Source of the DNA: an uncultured Acholeplasmataceae bacterium
Lineage (GTDB): Bacteria > Bacillota_I > Bacilli_A > Acholeplasmatales > Acholeplasmataceae
Assembly: GCA_927439925.1 (NCBI GenBank)
Contig: CAKMKF010000068.1
Span: forward strand, 1-39,815
Reading direction: 5' to 3'
DNA length: 39,815 nucleotides
The notes under the pieces were generated by a model. It was given only the letters and a program-made list of their open reading frames with translations, had not been told where the DNA came from and ran no database searches. Of the stretch, positions 25,026-33,633 are shown piece by piece. Every line of letters begins with the position of its first letter. Positions within the stretch are counted from its first letter, which is position 1. The position numbers and the translations under genes were made by a program.

Positions 25026-26011
25026 ATAAGATTCTCCTTAATTAAGTATTCTGCAATTTGAATTGCATTGGTTGCTGCACCTTTTCTAACATTGTCAGCA
25101 ACCGCCCATAAATGGATGCCATTTTCTGCGCTTAAATCTTTTCTTAATCTTCCAACATGCACTAAATCATTCCCATCAACATCCTTAGGTGTTGGATAGT
25201 TAGTTCCTTCATAAAACACGATATCTTTATGATTCTTAAAAGCAGTTGTTAATTGACTCATATCAATTGGTTTTATACATTCAACATTCATCGAAACACT
25301 ATGTCCTACAGTTACTGGAATTCTAACACAAGTTGCACTAACATTCAAGTCGCTTAACCCTAAGATTTTTCTAGTTTCATCCATCATTTTCTTTTCTTCT
25401 TTGGTGTAACCATTATCTAGAAAATCATCAATATGTGGAAAACAATTATCAAAAATAGGTTTCTTATAAAACACTGGAGCAATATTCTCATAACCATTTT
25501 TTAAATCCATAACACCCTTGTATCCTGATCCAGAGACTGCTTGATATGTCGAATAGATCACTCTTTTTAATCCAAAGAGTTCGTTGATTACATGAAGTGG
25601 AACAACCGATTGAATGGTTGAACAATTTGGATTTGCAATAATCAAATCGTCTTTGGTTAATACATGACTATTGACTTCTGGAACAACCAATTTAATATCT
25701 TCTTTCATACGCCATGCTGAAGAGTTATCGATGACCACTACACCTTTACTTGCAGCAATTGGTGCGAATTTTAAGCTTGTCTCTCCACCTGCTGAAAATA
25801 ATGCAAAATCAAATCCTTGATCAAATGAACTTTCATCAAGTTCTTCAACCACATAATCTAGTCCATTGAATAAGACTTTACTTCCAGCTGATCTTTTCGA
25901 TGCGAAAAAGACAACTTCAGATACAGGAAATTTCCGGTCTTCTAGCACTTTAATAAATGTCTGACCAACCATTCCGGTGGCTCCAACAACTGCAATCTTA
26001 TATTTTTTCAT
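25022..26011 (-). CDS. asd: Aspartate-semialdehyde dehydrogenase
   Basis: 329 residues. NADP-binding VVGATGMVGQTFI at the N-terminus, catalytic Cys in NPNCSTIQ (about 126-133), SGSGYKGV and the late IHLWAVADNVRKGAA, all typical. It converts aspartyl phosphate to the semialdehyde. It overlaps the end of dapF by 14 bp, with AGGAGAA inside the dapF coding end. Confidence 0.95.
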   Translation of the reverse strand: MKKYKIAVVGATGMVGQTFIKVLEDRKFPVSEVVFFASKRSAGSKVLFNGLDYVVEELDESSFDQGFDFALFSAGGETSLKFAPIAASKGVVVIDNSSAWRMKEDIKLVVPEVNSHVLTKDDLIIANPNCSTIQSVVPLHVINELFGLKRVIYSTYQAVSGSGYKGVMDLKNGYENIAPVFYKKPIFDNCFPHIDDFLDNGYTKEEKKMMDETRKILGLSDLNVSATCVRIPVTVGHSVSMNVECIKPIDMSQLTTAFKNHKDIVFYEGTNYPTPKDVDGNDLVHVGRLRKDLSAENGIHLWAVADNVRKGAATNAIQIAEYLIKENLI

Positions 26012-26810
26012 GTTTCACAAATTCTCCTGTTGCTATTTTTTCTGCTGGTCCTTCAAGTTTAACATCTTCACCAACATATACATTTAGGACTCCACCAGGC
26101 ACTATACTTCTAACCTTGTTACCTACGAAACCAAGTTTATTAGAAACCACAGCACTTGCTGCAGTACCAGTACCACAAGATAACGTCCAACCTGCACCAC
26201 GTTCATAGGTTGTGACTTTTTGTGTATCACGATCTAGAACATCCACGAAATTAACATTTGTATGTTTCGGGAAAAAGTCACTTTTTGAGAGTTGTGGGCC
26301 AATTTTATTGATATTCATATCTGATGTTACATAAACGATTGTATGCAGTGTACCCATATTGATTGTATAAAACTTAATAATTTCTTCATCAAAACTTAGT
26401 GCTTGTTCTAAAAACTCATCGATAGGAGATGATACATTGGGTTCATCCAAAGTAAACTCAGGTTTCCCTAAATTGATTTTTATTAAATTCGTTTTTGAAT
26501 CTCTTTCGATTTCGATAATGCCAGCTAAGGTTTCCACTTTATATTGATTCGATTCAATCATCTGATTGTCGAATAAATACTGAACAAAGCATCTCATACC
26601 ATTTCCGCACATCGGAGCAATCGATCCATCACTATTATAATAATTGAATTTGATGTCAGCAATATTAGATTCACTAGCAAAAATTAAACCATCTGCACCA
26701 ATCCCAAAATGACGGTCACAAATACTTTTTGCTAAAGCTTCAGGATTTGAAGGTATAAATGAAACCATTATAAAATCATTACCTGTTCCATGATATTTTT
26801 GAAATTCCAT
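25998..26810 (-). CDS. dapF: Diaminopimelate epimerase
   Basis: 270 residues. Both catalytic cysteines are in view: MCGNGMRC (about 69) and LSCGTGTAAS (about 212), along with YHGTGNDFI at the N-terminus and YNSDGS. It turns LL-DAP into meso-DAP, the LysA substrate and a peptidoglycan precursor. The ribosome site AAGGAGGATTTAC is the strongest in the operon. Confidence 0.95.
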   Translation of the reverse strand: MEFQKYHGTGNDFIMVSFIPSNPEALAKSICDRHFGIGADGLIFASESNIADIKFNYYNSDGSIAPMCGNGMRCFVQYLFDNQMIESNQYKVETLAGIIEIERDSKTNLIKINLGKPEFTLDEPNVSSPIDEFLEQALSFDEEIIKFYTINMGTLHTIVYVTSDMNINKIGPQLSKSDFFPKHTNVNFVDVLDRDTQKVTTYERGAGWTLSCGTGTAASAVVSNKLGFVGNKVRSIVPGGVLNVYVGEDVKLEGPAEKIATGEFVKHEKI

Positions 26811-26821
26811 GTAAATCCTCC

Positions 26822-28027
26822 TTATAAACCGAATTTTTCGGAAATAACTTCTACTGCTCTTTTCATCAATTTCTTATCAATCGTATATGAAATACTGATT
26901 TCAGATGTTGTAACTAACATAAAATCAATTCCGTTATCTGCTAAAAGTTTAAATAACTGAGCTGCAACACCAGATTGTGTTCTCATCCCAGTACCTACAA
27001 CTGATACTTTAACAACATTTATGTTTTTAACAGCTTCAACATCTTGATATTGACTCATGATATGCTCAATAACTTCATCGACTGCTTCTAAGTCATCAGC
27101 ACCAGCTGTAAAGGATAGATTGATAAACCCTACTTCCGTAGGTGTCTGGCTAATCATATCGACATTAACTTCATTTTCAGCAAGCGCTATAAATAGTTTT
27201 GCTATATCTGTTGCGTAACTTGGGAAATTTTTAATTGTCACCATCATTACTTTCTCACTAATTGATAAACCTGTTACACTTTTTTCTTCCACTTTGGTAT
27301 ACTCCTTAATTAATGTCCCTTCAATTTCATGAATTGAAGATTGAACATAGATCGGCACATGATAACGATGTCCGATTTCAATTGATCTTGGTTCCATAAC
27401 TTTAGCACCCAAGAATGCCATTTCTTTCATTTCTTCATAACTTATGATATCGAGTTTTTTAGCATTTGGATATAACCTTGGGTCCACTCCATATATACCA
27501 TCGACATCGGTATATATTTCTGCAGCACATTTTAATTTAGCAGCAATCGCTACTGCAGTCGTATCCGAGCCTCCACGACCAAGAGTTGTAATATCACCTT
27601 GCTCATTTAATCCTTGAAAACCTGCAACAACCGCAATTTTTCCTTGGCTTAAATGCTTTTCGATATTTGTCGTATCAATATCTAATATTTTATTTTTAGT
27701 ATGCAAACCACCTGTTTTTATACCTGCTTGAAAACCAGTTAAAGCTACTGCTTCATAACTATTTTCATTTAAAATCATCGTTAGCAGTGCAATTGATACT
27801 TGTTCTCCTGTAGAGATTAATAAATCAATTTCTCTTTTCGAAGGGTATTTAGCGGCTTGTTTAGCCATTTCTAATAAATGGTTAGTCGTTTTACCCATCG
27901 CAGACACAACAACAACTACATTTTCAAATGTTTCCTTCTTTTTGATGATTCGTTTCGCTATATTTTGCATCTTTTCGATGGTTTCAACTGACGATCCACC
28001 GAACTTCATTACAACTGAATTTTCCAT
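26822..28027 (-). CDS. lysC: Aspartate kinase with ACT domains
   Basis: 401 residues, a monofunctional aspartokinase. The kinase motif VMKFGGSSVE is at the N-terminus; LLISTGEQVS, TLGRGGSDTTAVAIA and TDVDGIYGVDPR follow, with two ACT-type regulatory domains after about residue 265 (VDMISQTPTE, VVGTGMRTQSGVAAQLF). It phosphorylates aspartate, the first step of the pathway, and is probably inhibited by lysine, as is common in this family. The start follows the lysA stop by one base and its ribosome site includes that stop. Confidence 0.95.
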   Translation of the reverse strand: MENSVVMKFGGSSVETIEKMQNIAKRIIKKKETFENVVVVVSAMGKTTNHLLEMAKQAAKYPSKREIDLLISTGEQVSIALLTMILNENSYEAVALTGFQAGIKTGGLHTKNKILDIDTTNIEKHLSQGKIAVVAGFQGLNEQGDITTLGRGGSDTTAVAIAAKLKCAAEIYTDVDGIYGVDPRLYPNAKKLDIISYEEMKEMAFLGAKVMEPRSIEIGHRYHVPIYVQSSIHEIEGTLIKEYTKVEEKSVTGLSISEKVMMVTIKNFPSYATDIAKLFIALAENEVNVDMISQTPTEVGFINLSFTAGADDLEAVDEVIEHIMSQYQDVEAVKNINVVKVSVVGTGMRTQSGVAAQLFKLLADNGIDFMLVTTSEISISYTIDKKLMKRAVEVISEKFGL

Positions 28028-28028
28028 T

Positions 28029-29327
28029 TTATTTTCCTAGTCTTAAATCATTTCTAATTAAATCTTGATATGTCTCTCTTTTAACAACAAGCTTTGTTTT
28101 TCCATTGGATGCAAAAACAACTGCTGGTTTTAATAGTCTATTATAATTTGAACTCATCGAATAGTGATATGCACCTGTAGAATAAACCACCAATATATCA
28201 TTTTCTTGTGGAATGGGTAGCATAATATCTTTGATAATGATATCGCCTGACTCGCAAGCTTTACCAGTAACTGTGTAATTCTTTTCTGCTTTATCATGAA
28301 TTCTATTACCGATTGCTGCATGATATTTAGCTTGATACAAAGCAGTCCTTAGATGATCAGCCATTGATCCATCAGTGAATATAAAGTTTTTTCCACCAAA
28401 TGTTTCTTTCGTTCCACTAATTGTATATAGTGTATAACCAGCTTCAGCAACAATCGCACGACCTGGTTCTATTAAAACTTTAGGTGTGCTAATATCTAAT
28501 TCTTTTGATGTTAGATCAATCGTGTCAAGGAGTTGTGGTAAAAATGACTCTAATGAGAATGGTTGATCTTCATTGGTATAATGTGCACCAAATCCTCCAC
28601 CAAGATTGAGTTCTTTAACTTCGATTCCTAATTGTTTCTTGATATGTGCTATATATTTTAAATTCGTAATCGCTAATTCTTTAAATGAATTGGTTTCAAA
28701 TATTTGTGAACCAATGTGACTGTGAAAACCGACAAATTCTAAAGACGGATGGTTATGAATAGATTGGATTAAAAATAAGGTCTTAGGATCGAAAATACTA
28801 ACACCAAACTTGGAGTCATTTTTCGTCGTACGAATGTATTCATGTGTATGTGCATCAATACCTGGATTAATTCTTAGCATAATTCTAATCTTTTGATTCT
28901 TTAAAATTATTGACGAAAGACGATCTAATTCATCTTTATTGTCTAAAACTATAGTTCCTATTTGATGATCTAACGCTAGTTTTAACTCATCAACTGATTT
29001 ATTATTCCCATGAAAATATATTTTAGATGCTGGAAAACCAGCAGATATAGCAGTAAACATTTCACCACCAGATACAACATCTAATGATAAACCTTCTTCA
29101 TGAATCAATTCTGCTATCGCTATATTTAAAAAAGCTTTGGAGGCATAGATCACTTCAGTACGAACACTTTTATGCTTAAAACTTGTCATAAAAGTTTGGC
29201 ATTGTTTTCTTATTTTTGACTCATCCATTACATATAGAGGTGTTTGGTAGTTCTTGACTAACTCAAGAACATCTACACCACCAATATTTAAATGATTTTG
29301 ATTGTTTAAATTCTCATTTTTACTCAT
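28029..29327 (-). CDS. lysA: Diaminopimelate decarboxylase
   Basis: 432 residues, a fold III PLP decarboxylase. The PLP lysine is in VIYASKAFL (about 62), followed by GFHSHIGSQI, NLGGGFGAHY, LIEPGRAIVAEAGY and CESGDII, the substrate-side Cys contributed across the dimer. It decarboxylates meso-DAP to lysine. It is first in the operon, directly behind the lysine riboswitch, so the last enzyme of the pathway is made first. AAAGGAGAA lies about 12 nt upstream of ATG 29327. Confidence 0.95.
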   Translation of the reverse strand: MSKNENLNNQNHLNIGGVDVLELVKNYQTPLYVMDESKIRKQCQTFMTSFKHKSVRTEVIYASKAFLNIAIAELIHEEGLSLDVVSGGEMFTAISAGFPASKIYFHGNNKSVDELKLALDHQIGTIVLDNKDELDRLSSIILKNQKIRIMLRINPGIDAHTHEYIRTTKNDSKFGVSIFDPKTLFLIQSIHNHPSLEFVGFHSHIGSQIFETNSFKELAITNLKYIAHIKKQLGIEVKELNLGGGFGAHYTNEDQPFSLESFLPQLLDTIDLTSKELDISTPKVLIEPGRAIVAEAGYTLYTISGTKETFGGKNFIFTDGSMADHLRTALYQAKYHAAIGNRIHDKAEKNYTVTGKACESGDIIIKDIMLPIPQENDILVVYSTGAYHYSMSSNYNRLLKPAVVFASNGKTKLVVKRETYQDLIRNDLRLGK

Positions 29328-29350
29328 AAATTCGCATTCTCCTTTGGTAT

Positions 29351-29382
29351 AAAAATAAAAACCACAGCAAAAGCCAGTGGTT
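29351..29382 (-). terminator. Lysine-riboswitch expression-platform terminator
   Basis: On the minus strand AACCAC (29382-29377) pairs with GTGGTT (29365-29360), extended by GC/GC around an A/U-rich loop, followed by UUUUUAUUUUUA. It lies between the aptamer and lysA, as expected for an OFF switch closed by lysine. Confidence 0.82.
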
Positions 29383-29406
29383 CAATAGAACAATGCTTTC
29401 GCCCTT

Positions 29407-29556
29407 CTACGATAAAGCGCAATCCTGTTGAGTTGGGCAACCCAATGGAACAGTCATATATTTATTCAATATATGCCCAGCATAATTTCAATGCTTCGGC
29501 GTCATTCCCTTTCCCTTTACGGTACTATTGATTTGACGCAGCCTCTTTAATCGTAG
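29407..29556 (-). promoter_or_regulatory. Lysine riboswitch aptamer
   Basis: The minus strand has the lysine aptamer core: AGAGGCUGCG, GGGAAAGGGAAUGACGCCGAAG, GCUGGGCAUAU, GACUGUUCCAUUGGG and UUGCGCUUUA. P1 closes between CTACGATTAAAG (29556-29545) and CTTTATCGTAG (29417-29407) with one bulged base. It precedes lysA and the whole DAP operon. Of the 389-bp gap 29328-29716, this element, its terminator and two divergent promoters fill most. Confidence 0.95.
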
Positions 29557-29574
29557 TGATTTAATTACGTGAAA

Positions 29575-29603
29575 AGTTTAACACAATCATTTTGAAATGT
29601 CTA
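29575..29603 (-). promoter_or_regulatory. Promoter of the lysine operon
   Basis: Minus-strand TAGACA (29603-29598) and TAAACT (29580-29575) are 17 bp apart, with TGT just before the -10 (extended -10). The start near 29568 lies about 12 nt upstream of the aptamer P1. Confidence 0.7.
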
Positions 29604-29685
29604 CACAAATGTAAAACTTTTTCATTTTGTTTACATTTCGATAAAAAAGATTTAGCTTAATTGGTAAAGTCATCTTTTCGTTAAG

Positions 29686-29703
29686 CCACTAAAGTGGTAT
29701 AAT
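29686..29703 (+). promoter_or_regulatory. Extended -10 promoter of the histidine kinase, with small palindrome
   Basis: TGGTATAAT (29695-29703) is a perfect extended -10; no good -35 is seen. CCACT-AA-AGTGG (29686-29697) overlaps its upstream edge and could be an operator. Transcription near 29710 would leave a leader of only ~16 nt. Confidence 0.5.
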
Positions 29704-29725
29704 TGGTATTAGCAAGTTGCAATCG

Positions 29726-31390
29726 ATGAAAATGGTGAATGCTTTGAAAAACGATAAAGAAATGAATCAGAAAATAGATCAACCAAATCAAAAAGAAAAA
29801 AAGGATATTAAAAAGTCCTTTCTTCAATATACACACCAAGTTTCCAATACTGGTTTTTGGAATTTAGATGTATCTAAGAATCAATTGACATGGTCAGATG
29901 AAACCTATGAACTTCTTGGTATCCCAAAAGATCAAGCGATTACTGAACAAACATTTGTTGACTTAATTCATCCAGATGACAAAGAATACGTCATTAAGTA
30001 CTGGAACGATTATAAGGATATCGGTAAAGGATATACGATTACACACCGTGTGATTGTCAATAAAAATGTTATTTGGCTAGAAGCTAGATCTCTAGTTGAA
30101 CTTAATGACAGACAAGAAGTCGTTGCACTATTTGGTACACTTGAGGATGTAACAGAGCGCATCAATGAGCAAATTGATGCTGAATCCTATCGTGTAAAAC
30201 TAGAAGATATTATTCAAGAAAAAGCATTAGCTTTAGAAAAGTCAAAATTACAAGCTGAAGCTTCTAGTCAATTAAAAACAAGTTTTCTCTCCAATATGAG
30301 TCACGAAATCAGAACACCTATGAACGCGATTATTGGTTATGCGCATCTTCTTGAACAAAAGATAACAGATCCTGAGCAAAAAGAGTATATTGAAAGAATT
30401 AATGACGCTTCTAAACATCTTTTAGGAATTGTCAATGATATCCTTGATCTTTCTAAGATTGATGCAGGTAAAATGATTTTAGAAGAAAGACCATTCAAAC
30501 TCGATAAATTAATCGATGAGGTTAGATCCATCGTTATTGAGATGGTAAAATCAAAAAAATTATATATTGATATCGAAAAAATTAATTGTCCTGACATCTT
30601 GATTGGAGATTCCAATCGAATTCGACAAATACTCATCAATCTATTAAGTAACTCTGTTAAGTTTACCGATACAGGTGGAATTAGCTTAGTCATATCGATG
30701 GTCGATCGATTTGATCAATATGTCATGATGTCATTTAAAGTTAAAGACACTGGCATCGGAATGACTGAAGAGCAACAAAAAAGATTATTTCTAGAGTTTG
30801 AACAAGCTGATTCTTCAACAACTAGACTTTATGGAGGAACAGGACTTGGCTTATCCATCTCTAAAAAATTATCAGAACTGATGAAGGGCACTTTAAAAGT
30901 TGAAAGTAAGCTTAATGAAGGTAGTGAATTTATACTAACGATTCCGATGGAAGCCGATGAAGATGAATCGACATTAAAAACAATAGATTTAGAAGAATCT
31001 TTTGAAATGAAACCTAAACAAGGCTCTAAAATACTTTTAGCTGAAGATAACTTCTTAAGTCAAAAATTAGCACATAGAATTTTAACAAACATGGGTATGG
31101 ATGTAACAGTCGCGAATAACGGGAAAATCGCTGTAGATCTTGTAAAATCTAATCCATTTGATTTGGTTATATTAGATATTCAAATGCCAGTTATGGACGG
31201 AATTGAAGCTGCTAAACAAATAAGAACATTTAACAAGGAAACACCAATTCTAGCAATGACAGCTAACGCATTTTCTGAAGATAAAGCATTATGTATAGCA
31301 GCTGGAATGAATGACTATATTTCAAAACCTATTGACCCTAAATCGCTTAGTAGAGCACTTGCAAGTTGGATACCTGAAAATTTAGAATAA
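29726..31390 (+). CDS. Soluble hybrid histidine kinase: PAS, HisKA, HATPase, receiver
   Basis: I use ATG 29726 (554 residues); TTG 29717 and ATG 29732 are alternatives, and none has a strong ribosome site. No membrane segment is present, so it is cytosolic. A PAS domain (about 35-150, ending FGTLEDVTERI) is followed by a coiled coil, an H-box SHEIRTPMN with His near 193, N-box LINLLSNSVKF, DTGIGM, and GGTGLGLSIS. The receiver (about 430-550) has AEDN, the phospho-acceptor Asp in VILDIQMPVMDG (about 484), MTAN and the SKPI lysine. It is the only clear plus-strand gene and has no separate response regulator or output domain nearby, so its target is unknown. It diverges from the lysine operon. 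Confidence 0.92.
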   Translation: MKMVNALKNDKEMNQKIDQPNQKEKKDIKKSFLQYTHQVSNTGFWNLDVSKNQLTWSDETYELLGIPKDQAITEQTFVDLIHPDDKEYVIKYWNDYKDIGKGYTITHRVIVNKNVIWLEARSLVELNDRQEVVALFGTLEDVTERINEQIDAESYRVKLEDIIQEKALALEKSKLQAEASSQLKTSFLSNMSHEIRTPMNAIIGYAHLLEQKITDPEQKEYIERINDASKHLLGIVNDILDLSKIDAGKMILEERPFKLDKLIDEVRSIVIEMVKSKKLYIDIEKINCPDILIGDSNRIRQILINLLSNSVKFTDTGGISLVISMVDRFDQYVMMSFKVKDTGIGMTEEQQKRLFLEFEQADSSTTRLYGGTGLGLSISKKLSELMKGTLKVESKLNEGSEFILTIPMEADEDESTLKTIDLEESFEMKPKQGSKILLAEDNFLSQKLAHRILTNMGMDVTVANNGKIAVDLVKSNPFDLVILDIQMPVMDGIEAAKQIRTFNKETPILAMTANAFSEDKALCIAAGMNDYISKPIDPKSLSRALASWIPENLE

Positions 31391-31394
31391 AAAA

Positions 31395-31412
31395 GACAAT
31401 TTTGAAATTGTC
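31395..31412. terminator. Bidirectional terminator between convergent genes
   Basis: GACAAT and ATTGTC form a short stem around TTTGAA with runs of A before and T after, so it can stop transcription from the kinase (plus) and from the deacetylase gene (minus). Confidence 0.85.
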
Positions 31413-31421
31413 ATTTTTTTG

Positions 31422-32549
31422 TTAAAATATATTGAGTAGTTTAGAAATTCTAATGTATAGCTCTACACCTTTAATCAAAACTTTTTCATCAAAATTGAAA
31501 TAGCAACTATGAAGTGGGTGTACGTAATTAAGTGTTTCATTCTTCGTCCCAAGCATCACGAACATTCCAGGAACTTTTTGTTGGTAGAATGCGAAATCCT
31601 CTGCAAACATCATCGGTTTCAACAGTTCATATTCATTAGGTTTCATACTTCCTTCTAACATATGAAAAAGCTTAGAATCGTTAACAACAGGTGGATAATA
31701 ATCAATAATGTCATTATGAACTTCAACATCGAATGATTTAGAAACTCCAGAATCAATATCCCTCATTTTCTTCTTAATCTTCTCATAGACTTCTTGATTA
31801 AAACTTCTAATCGTCCCAGTCATTTTAATATCTTGAGCGATGATATTTCTCGCTTCTCCACCATTGCTAGTACCCACAGTAATAACTGCTGGATCGAGTG
31901 GATCCAAAAACCTTGAAATAATTGAGTGATACTGTGTAACTAAATGGGATGCAGCGAGTAGTGCATCACTTCCTAAATGAGGTTGTGCACCATGCGCACT
32001 CTTCCCATGAACATGAACATTAAACTCACCATTTTGAGCCATCATTGGACCATTCACTAAACCGTATAGACCTTCATCAAGTCCAGGATATAAATGAATT
32101 CCGAATATTTTACTGATTTTATATTTCTCAAAAATACCTTCTTCGATAATGACCTTCGCTCCACCAGGTCCTTCTTCTGCTGGTTGAAAAATAAAGACGA
32201 TTGTCTGATTCAAGTCTTTAAGTTTTGAAACATATTCTGCAAATCCTAAAAGCATTGACATATGTCCATCATGTCCACATGCATGCATTTTTCCATCATG
32301 TTTTGAAGGAAAAGAAACATTGGTTAATTCAGTAACAGGTAGTGCATCCATATCTGAACGAAAAGCGATTGCTTCATCGCTTTTTCCATTTTTTACAGCA
32401 ATTAAACCTGTTTTTGCAGTCGATATCGTCTGATATCCCATTCTTTCAAGTTCTTTCTTAACATATGCACTTGTAAGATATAAGTCAAATGCCAGTTCAG
32501 GTATTTGATGTAGATCTCTTCGATAATTTTTTAGTTTTAAATCAGTCAT
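31422..32549 (-). CDS. M20 amidohydrolase, probable N-acetyldiaminopimelate deacetylase
   Basis: 375 residues of the M20 metallopeptidase family that includes N-acetyl-DAP deacetylase and aminoacylases. Metal and catalytic motifs: HACGHDGHMS (about 92), PAEEGPGGAKV with the catalytic Glu, GIHLYPG, and a late MLGTKNETLNYVHPLHS. The adjacent lysine operon encodes DapH and an acetyl-DAP-type aminotransferase but no deacetylase; this enzyme would fill that gap, as YkuR does in Bacillus. Hippurate hydrolase or another aminoacylase is possible. It overlaps the ogt stop by ATGA, so it is co-transcribed with DNA-repair gene ogt rather than with the dap genes. Confidence 0.82.
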   Translation of the reverse strand: MTDLKLKNYRRDLHQIPELAFDLYLTSAYVKKELERMGYQTISTAKTGLIAVKNGKSDEAIAFRSDMDALPVTELTNVSFPSKHDGKMHACGHDGHMSMLLGFAEYVSKLKDLNQTIVFIFQPAEEGPGGAKVIIEEGIFEKYKISKIFGIHLYPGLDEGLYGLVNGPMMAQNGEFNVHVHGKSAHGAQPHLGSDALLAASHLVTQYHSIISRFLDPLDPAVITVGTSNGGEARNIIAQDIKMTGTIRSFNQEVYEKIKKKMRDIDSGVSKSFDVEVHNDIIDYYPPVVNDSKLFHMLEGSMKPNEYELLKPMMFAEDFAFYQQKVPGMFVMLGTKNETLNYVHPLHSCYFNFDEKVLIKGVELYIRISKLLNIF

Positions 32550-33013
32550 GCGTTATCCTCATTTGCTTTCTCATGGTCTAATAATATTTTTTTAATGTGA
32601 ATATAGTTCTTACCGGAATATCCTGTTAAACTTCCGTCTTTACCGATAACTCGATGGCATGGAACAACTATCCCTATCGGATTTTTCTTACATGCTTGTC
32701 CAACGGCTCTAACTGCCTTAGGATTATCAATCAGATTTGCGATATCTTTATAGCTTTTTGACTTTCCATATGGAATCTTTAATAACTCATTCCATACTTG
32801 TTTTTGAAAAGTGGTTCCCTTCTCAAATTGTATAGGAATATCGAATTTTTCTAGTTTTTTGTCAAAATACATCTCAAGTTGCTTATTTATATTTTTTGAC
32901 ATTTCATTATTTTCCACAGTAACATCTAAATCATCTATCGTCATGGATACTAAAACACCATGATCTAAACGATAAGTGATCATCCCTAGTGGACTTAAAT
33001 ATTGATGATACAT
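32546..33013 (-). CDS. ogt: Methylated-DNA--protein-cysteine methyltransferase
   Basis: 155 residues. The suicide-cysteine motif IVVPCHRVIG (about 119-128) and GYSGKNYIHIKKILL are clear, along with VWNELLKIPYGKSKSYKDIA of the helix-turn-helix. It moves methyl groups from O6-methylguanine in DNA to its own Cys. No Ada N-terminal domain is present. Confidence 0.93.
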   Translation of the reverse strand: MYHQYLSPLGMITYRLDHGVLVSMTIDDLDVTVENNEMSKNINKQLEMYFDKKLEKFDIPIQFEKGTTFQKQVWNELLKIPYGKSKSYKDIANLIDNPKAVRAVGQACKKNPIGIVVPCHRVIGKDGSLTGYSGKNYIHIKKILLDHEKANEDNA

Positions 33014-33024
33014 TTAATCACATC

Positions 33025-33531
33025 CTAAATTGATATACTGCTACGATTTTTACGTTCATGAAACATTCTATCGATTAAAATAACGAGTGCTAAATAAAAG
33101 GCTTCGTTTCGATCATCATTAATCGAAATTTGATAAGAATCACCCCATGATAACCACTTCTTTGTCACACTTGCAACTTCATTGGCATCATTAAAGATTT
33201 GAAATGAATGTGCATAGTAATTTCCTTCAATATTGAAGCTCATTCCTTCTTTTTCAACTAAAACTTTTGGTCTAAAGAAAGCGAATTTTCTTCTCACAGT
33301 TGCTATTACATTTAAATCTGCATCCAGCATTTCGTAAACCGGCATGATTCTAAATAATTTTCTTCTAAAATTATAGACGACCATGTCATTGGATTGATCG
33401 ATAAATTTCATTTTATTGCGAATTGAAAATGCCTTGCTTTTTACGTGAAAAATAATATTTTGGTTATCATCAAACACCTTGTATCGATCCGTTAAAGAAA
33501 ATACTTTTTGTTTCAAATAGAAATGTTTCAT
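33025..33531 (-). CDS. LURP-one-related (YxjI-like) protein
   Basis: I take ATG 33531 (168 residues, MKHFYLKQKVFSL) because GAGGAG lies just upstream; an ATG 18 bp earlier has none. The chain is a run of beta strands with the pattern KVFSLTDRYKVFD, IIFHVKSKAFSIRNKMKF, and VTKKWLSWGDSYQISI, typical of the LURP-one/tubby-like barrel family. The biochemical role of these bacterial proteins is unknown. It is followed 11 bp on by ogt. Confidence 0.8.
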   Translation of the reverse strand: MKHFYLKQKVFSLTDRYKVFDDNQNIIFHVKSKAFSIRNKMKFIDQSNDMVVYNFRRKLFRIMPVYEMLDADLNVIATVRRKFAFFRPKVLVEKEGMSFNIEGNYYAHSFQIFNDANEVASVTKKWLSWGDSYQISINDDRNEAFYLALVILIDRMFHERKNRSSISI

Positions 33532-33569
33532 ATGACTCCTCTTTTCCATTTAAAGACTATTACGTTTTT

Positions 33570-33593
33570 ATTATACACCAATTTGAGATTGGT
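33570..33593 (-). promoter_or_regulatory. Possible promoter/operator of the LURP-one/ogt/deacetylase genes
   Basis: TATAAT (33575-33570, minus) lies just downstream of the inverted repeat ACCAAT-CTCAA-ATTGGT (33593-33577). No convincing -35 is seen. The palindrome in the spacer could be an operator. Confidence 0.4.
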
Positions 33594-33606
33594 AATCATT
33601 GATGTG

Positions 33607-33633
33607 AAAGAAAAAACTGCCCATAAGCAGTTT
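33607..33633 (-). terminator. Terminator of the diguanylate cyclase gene
   Basis: AAACTGC (33633-33627) pairs with GCAGTTT (33620-33614), followed by a U-rich run. The stem includes two bases of the TAA stop (33634-33632) of the cyclase gene. Confidence 0.83.

Noticed and set aside
29407-29556. T-box leader upstream of lysA
   Set aside because: The lysine aptamer core motifs and P1 pairing are present; no T-box consensus (UGGN antiterminator) was seen.
30337-30693. Minus-strand 118-codon frame
   Set aside because: It is antisense to the conserved HisKA/HATPase region of the histidine kinase and has no family features.
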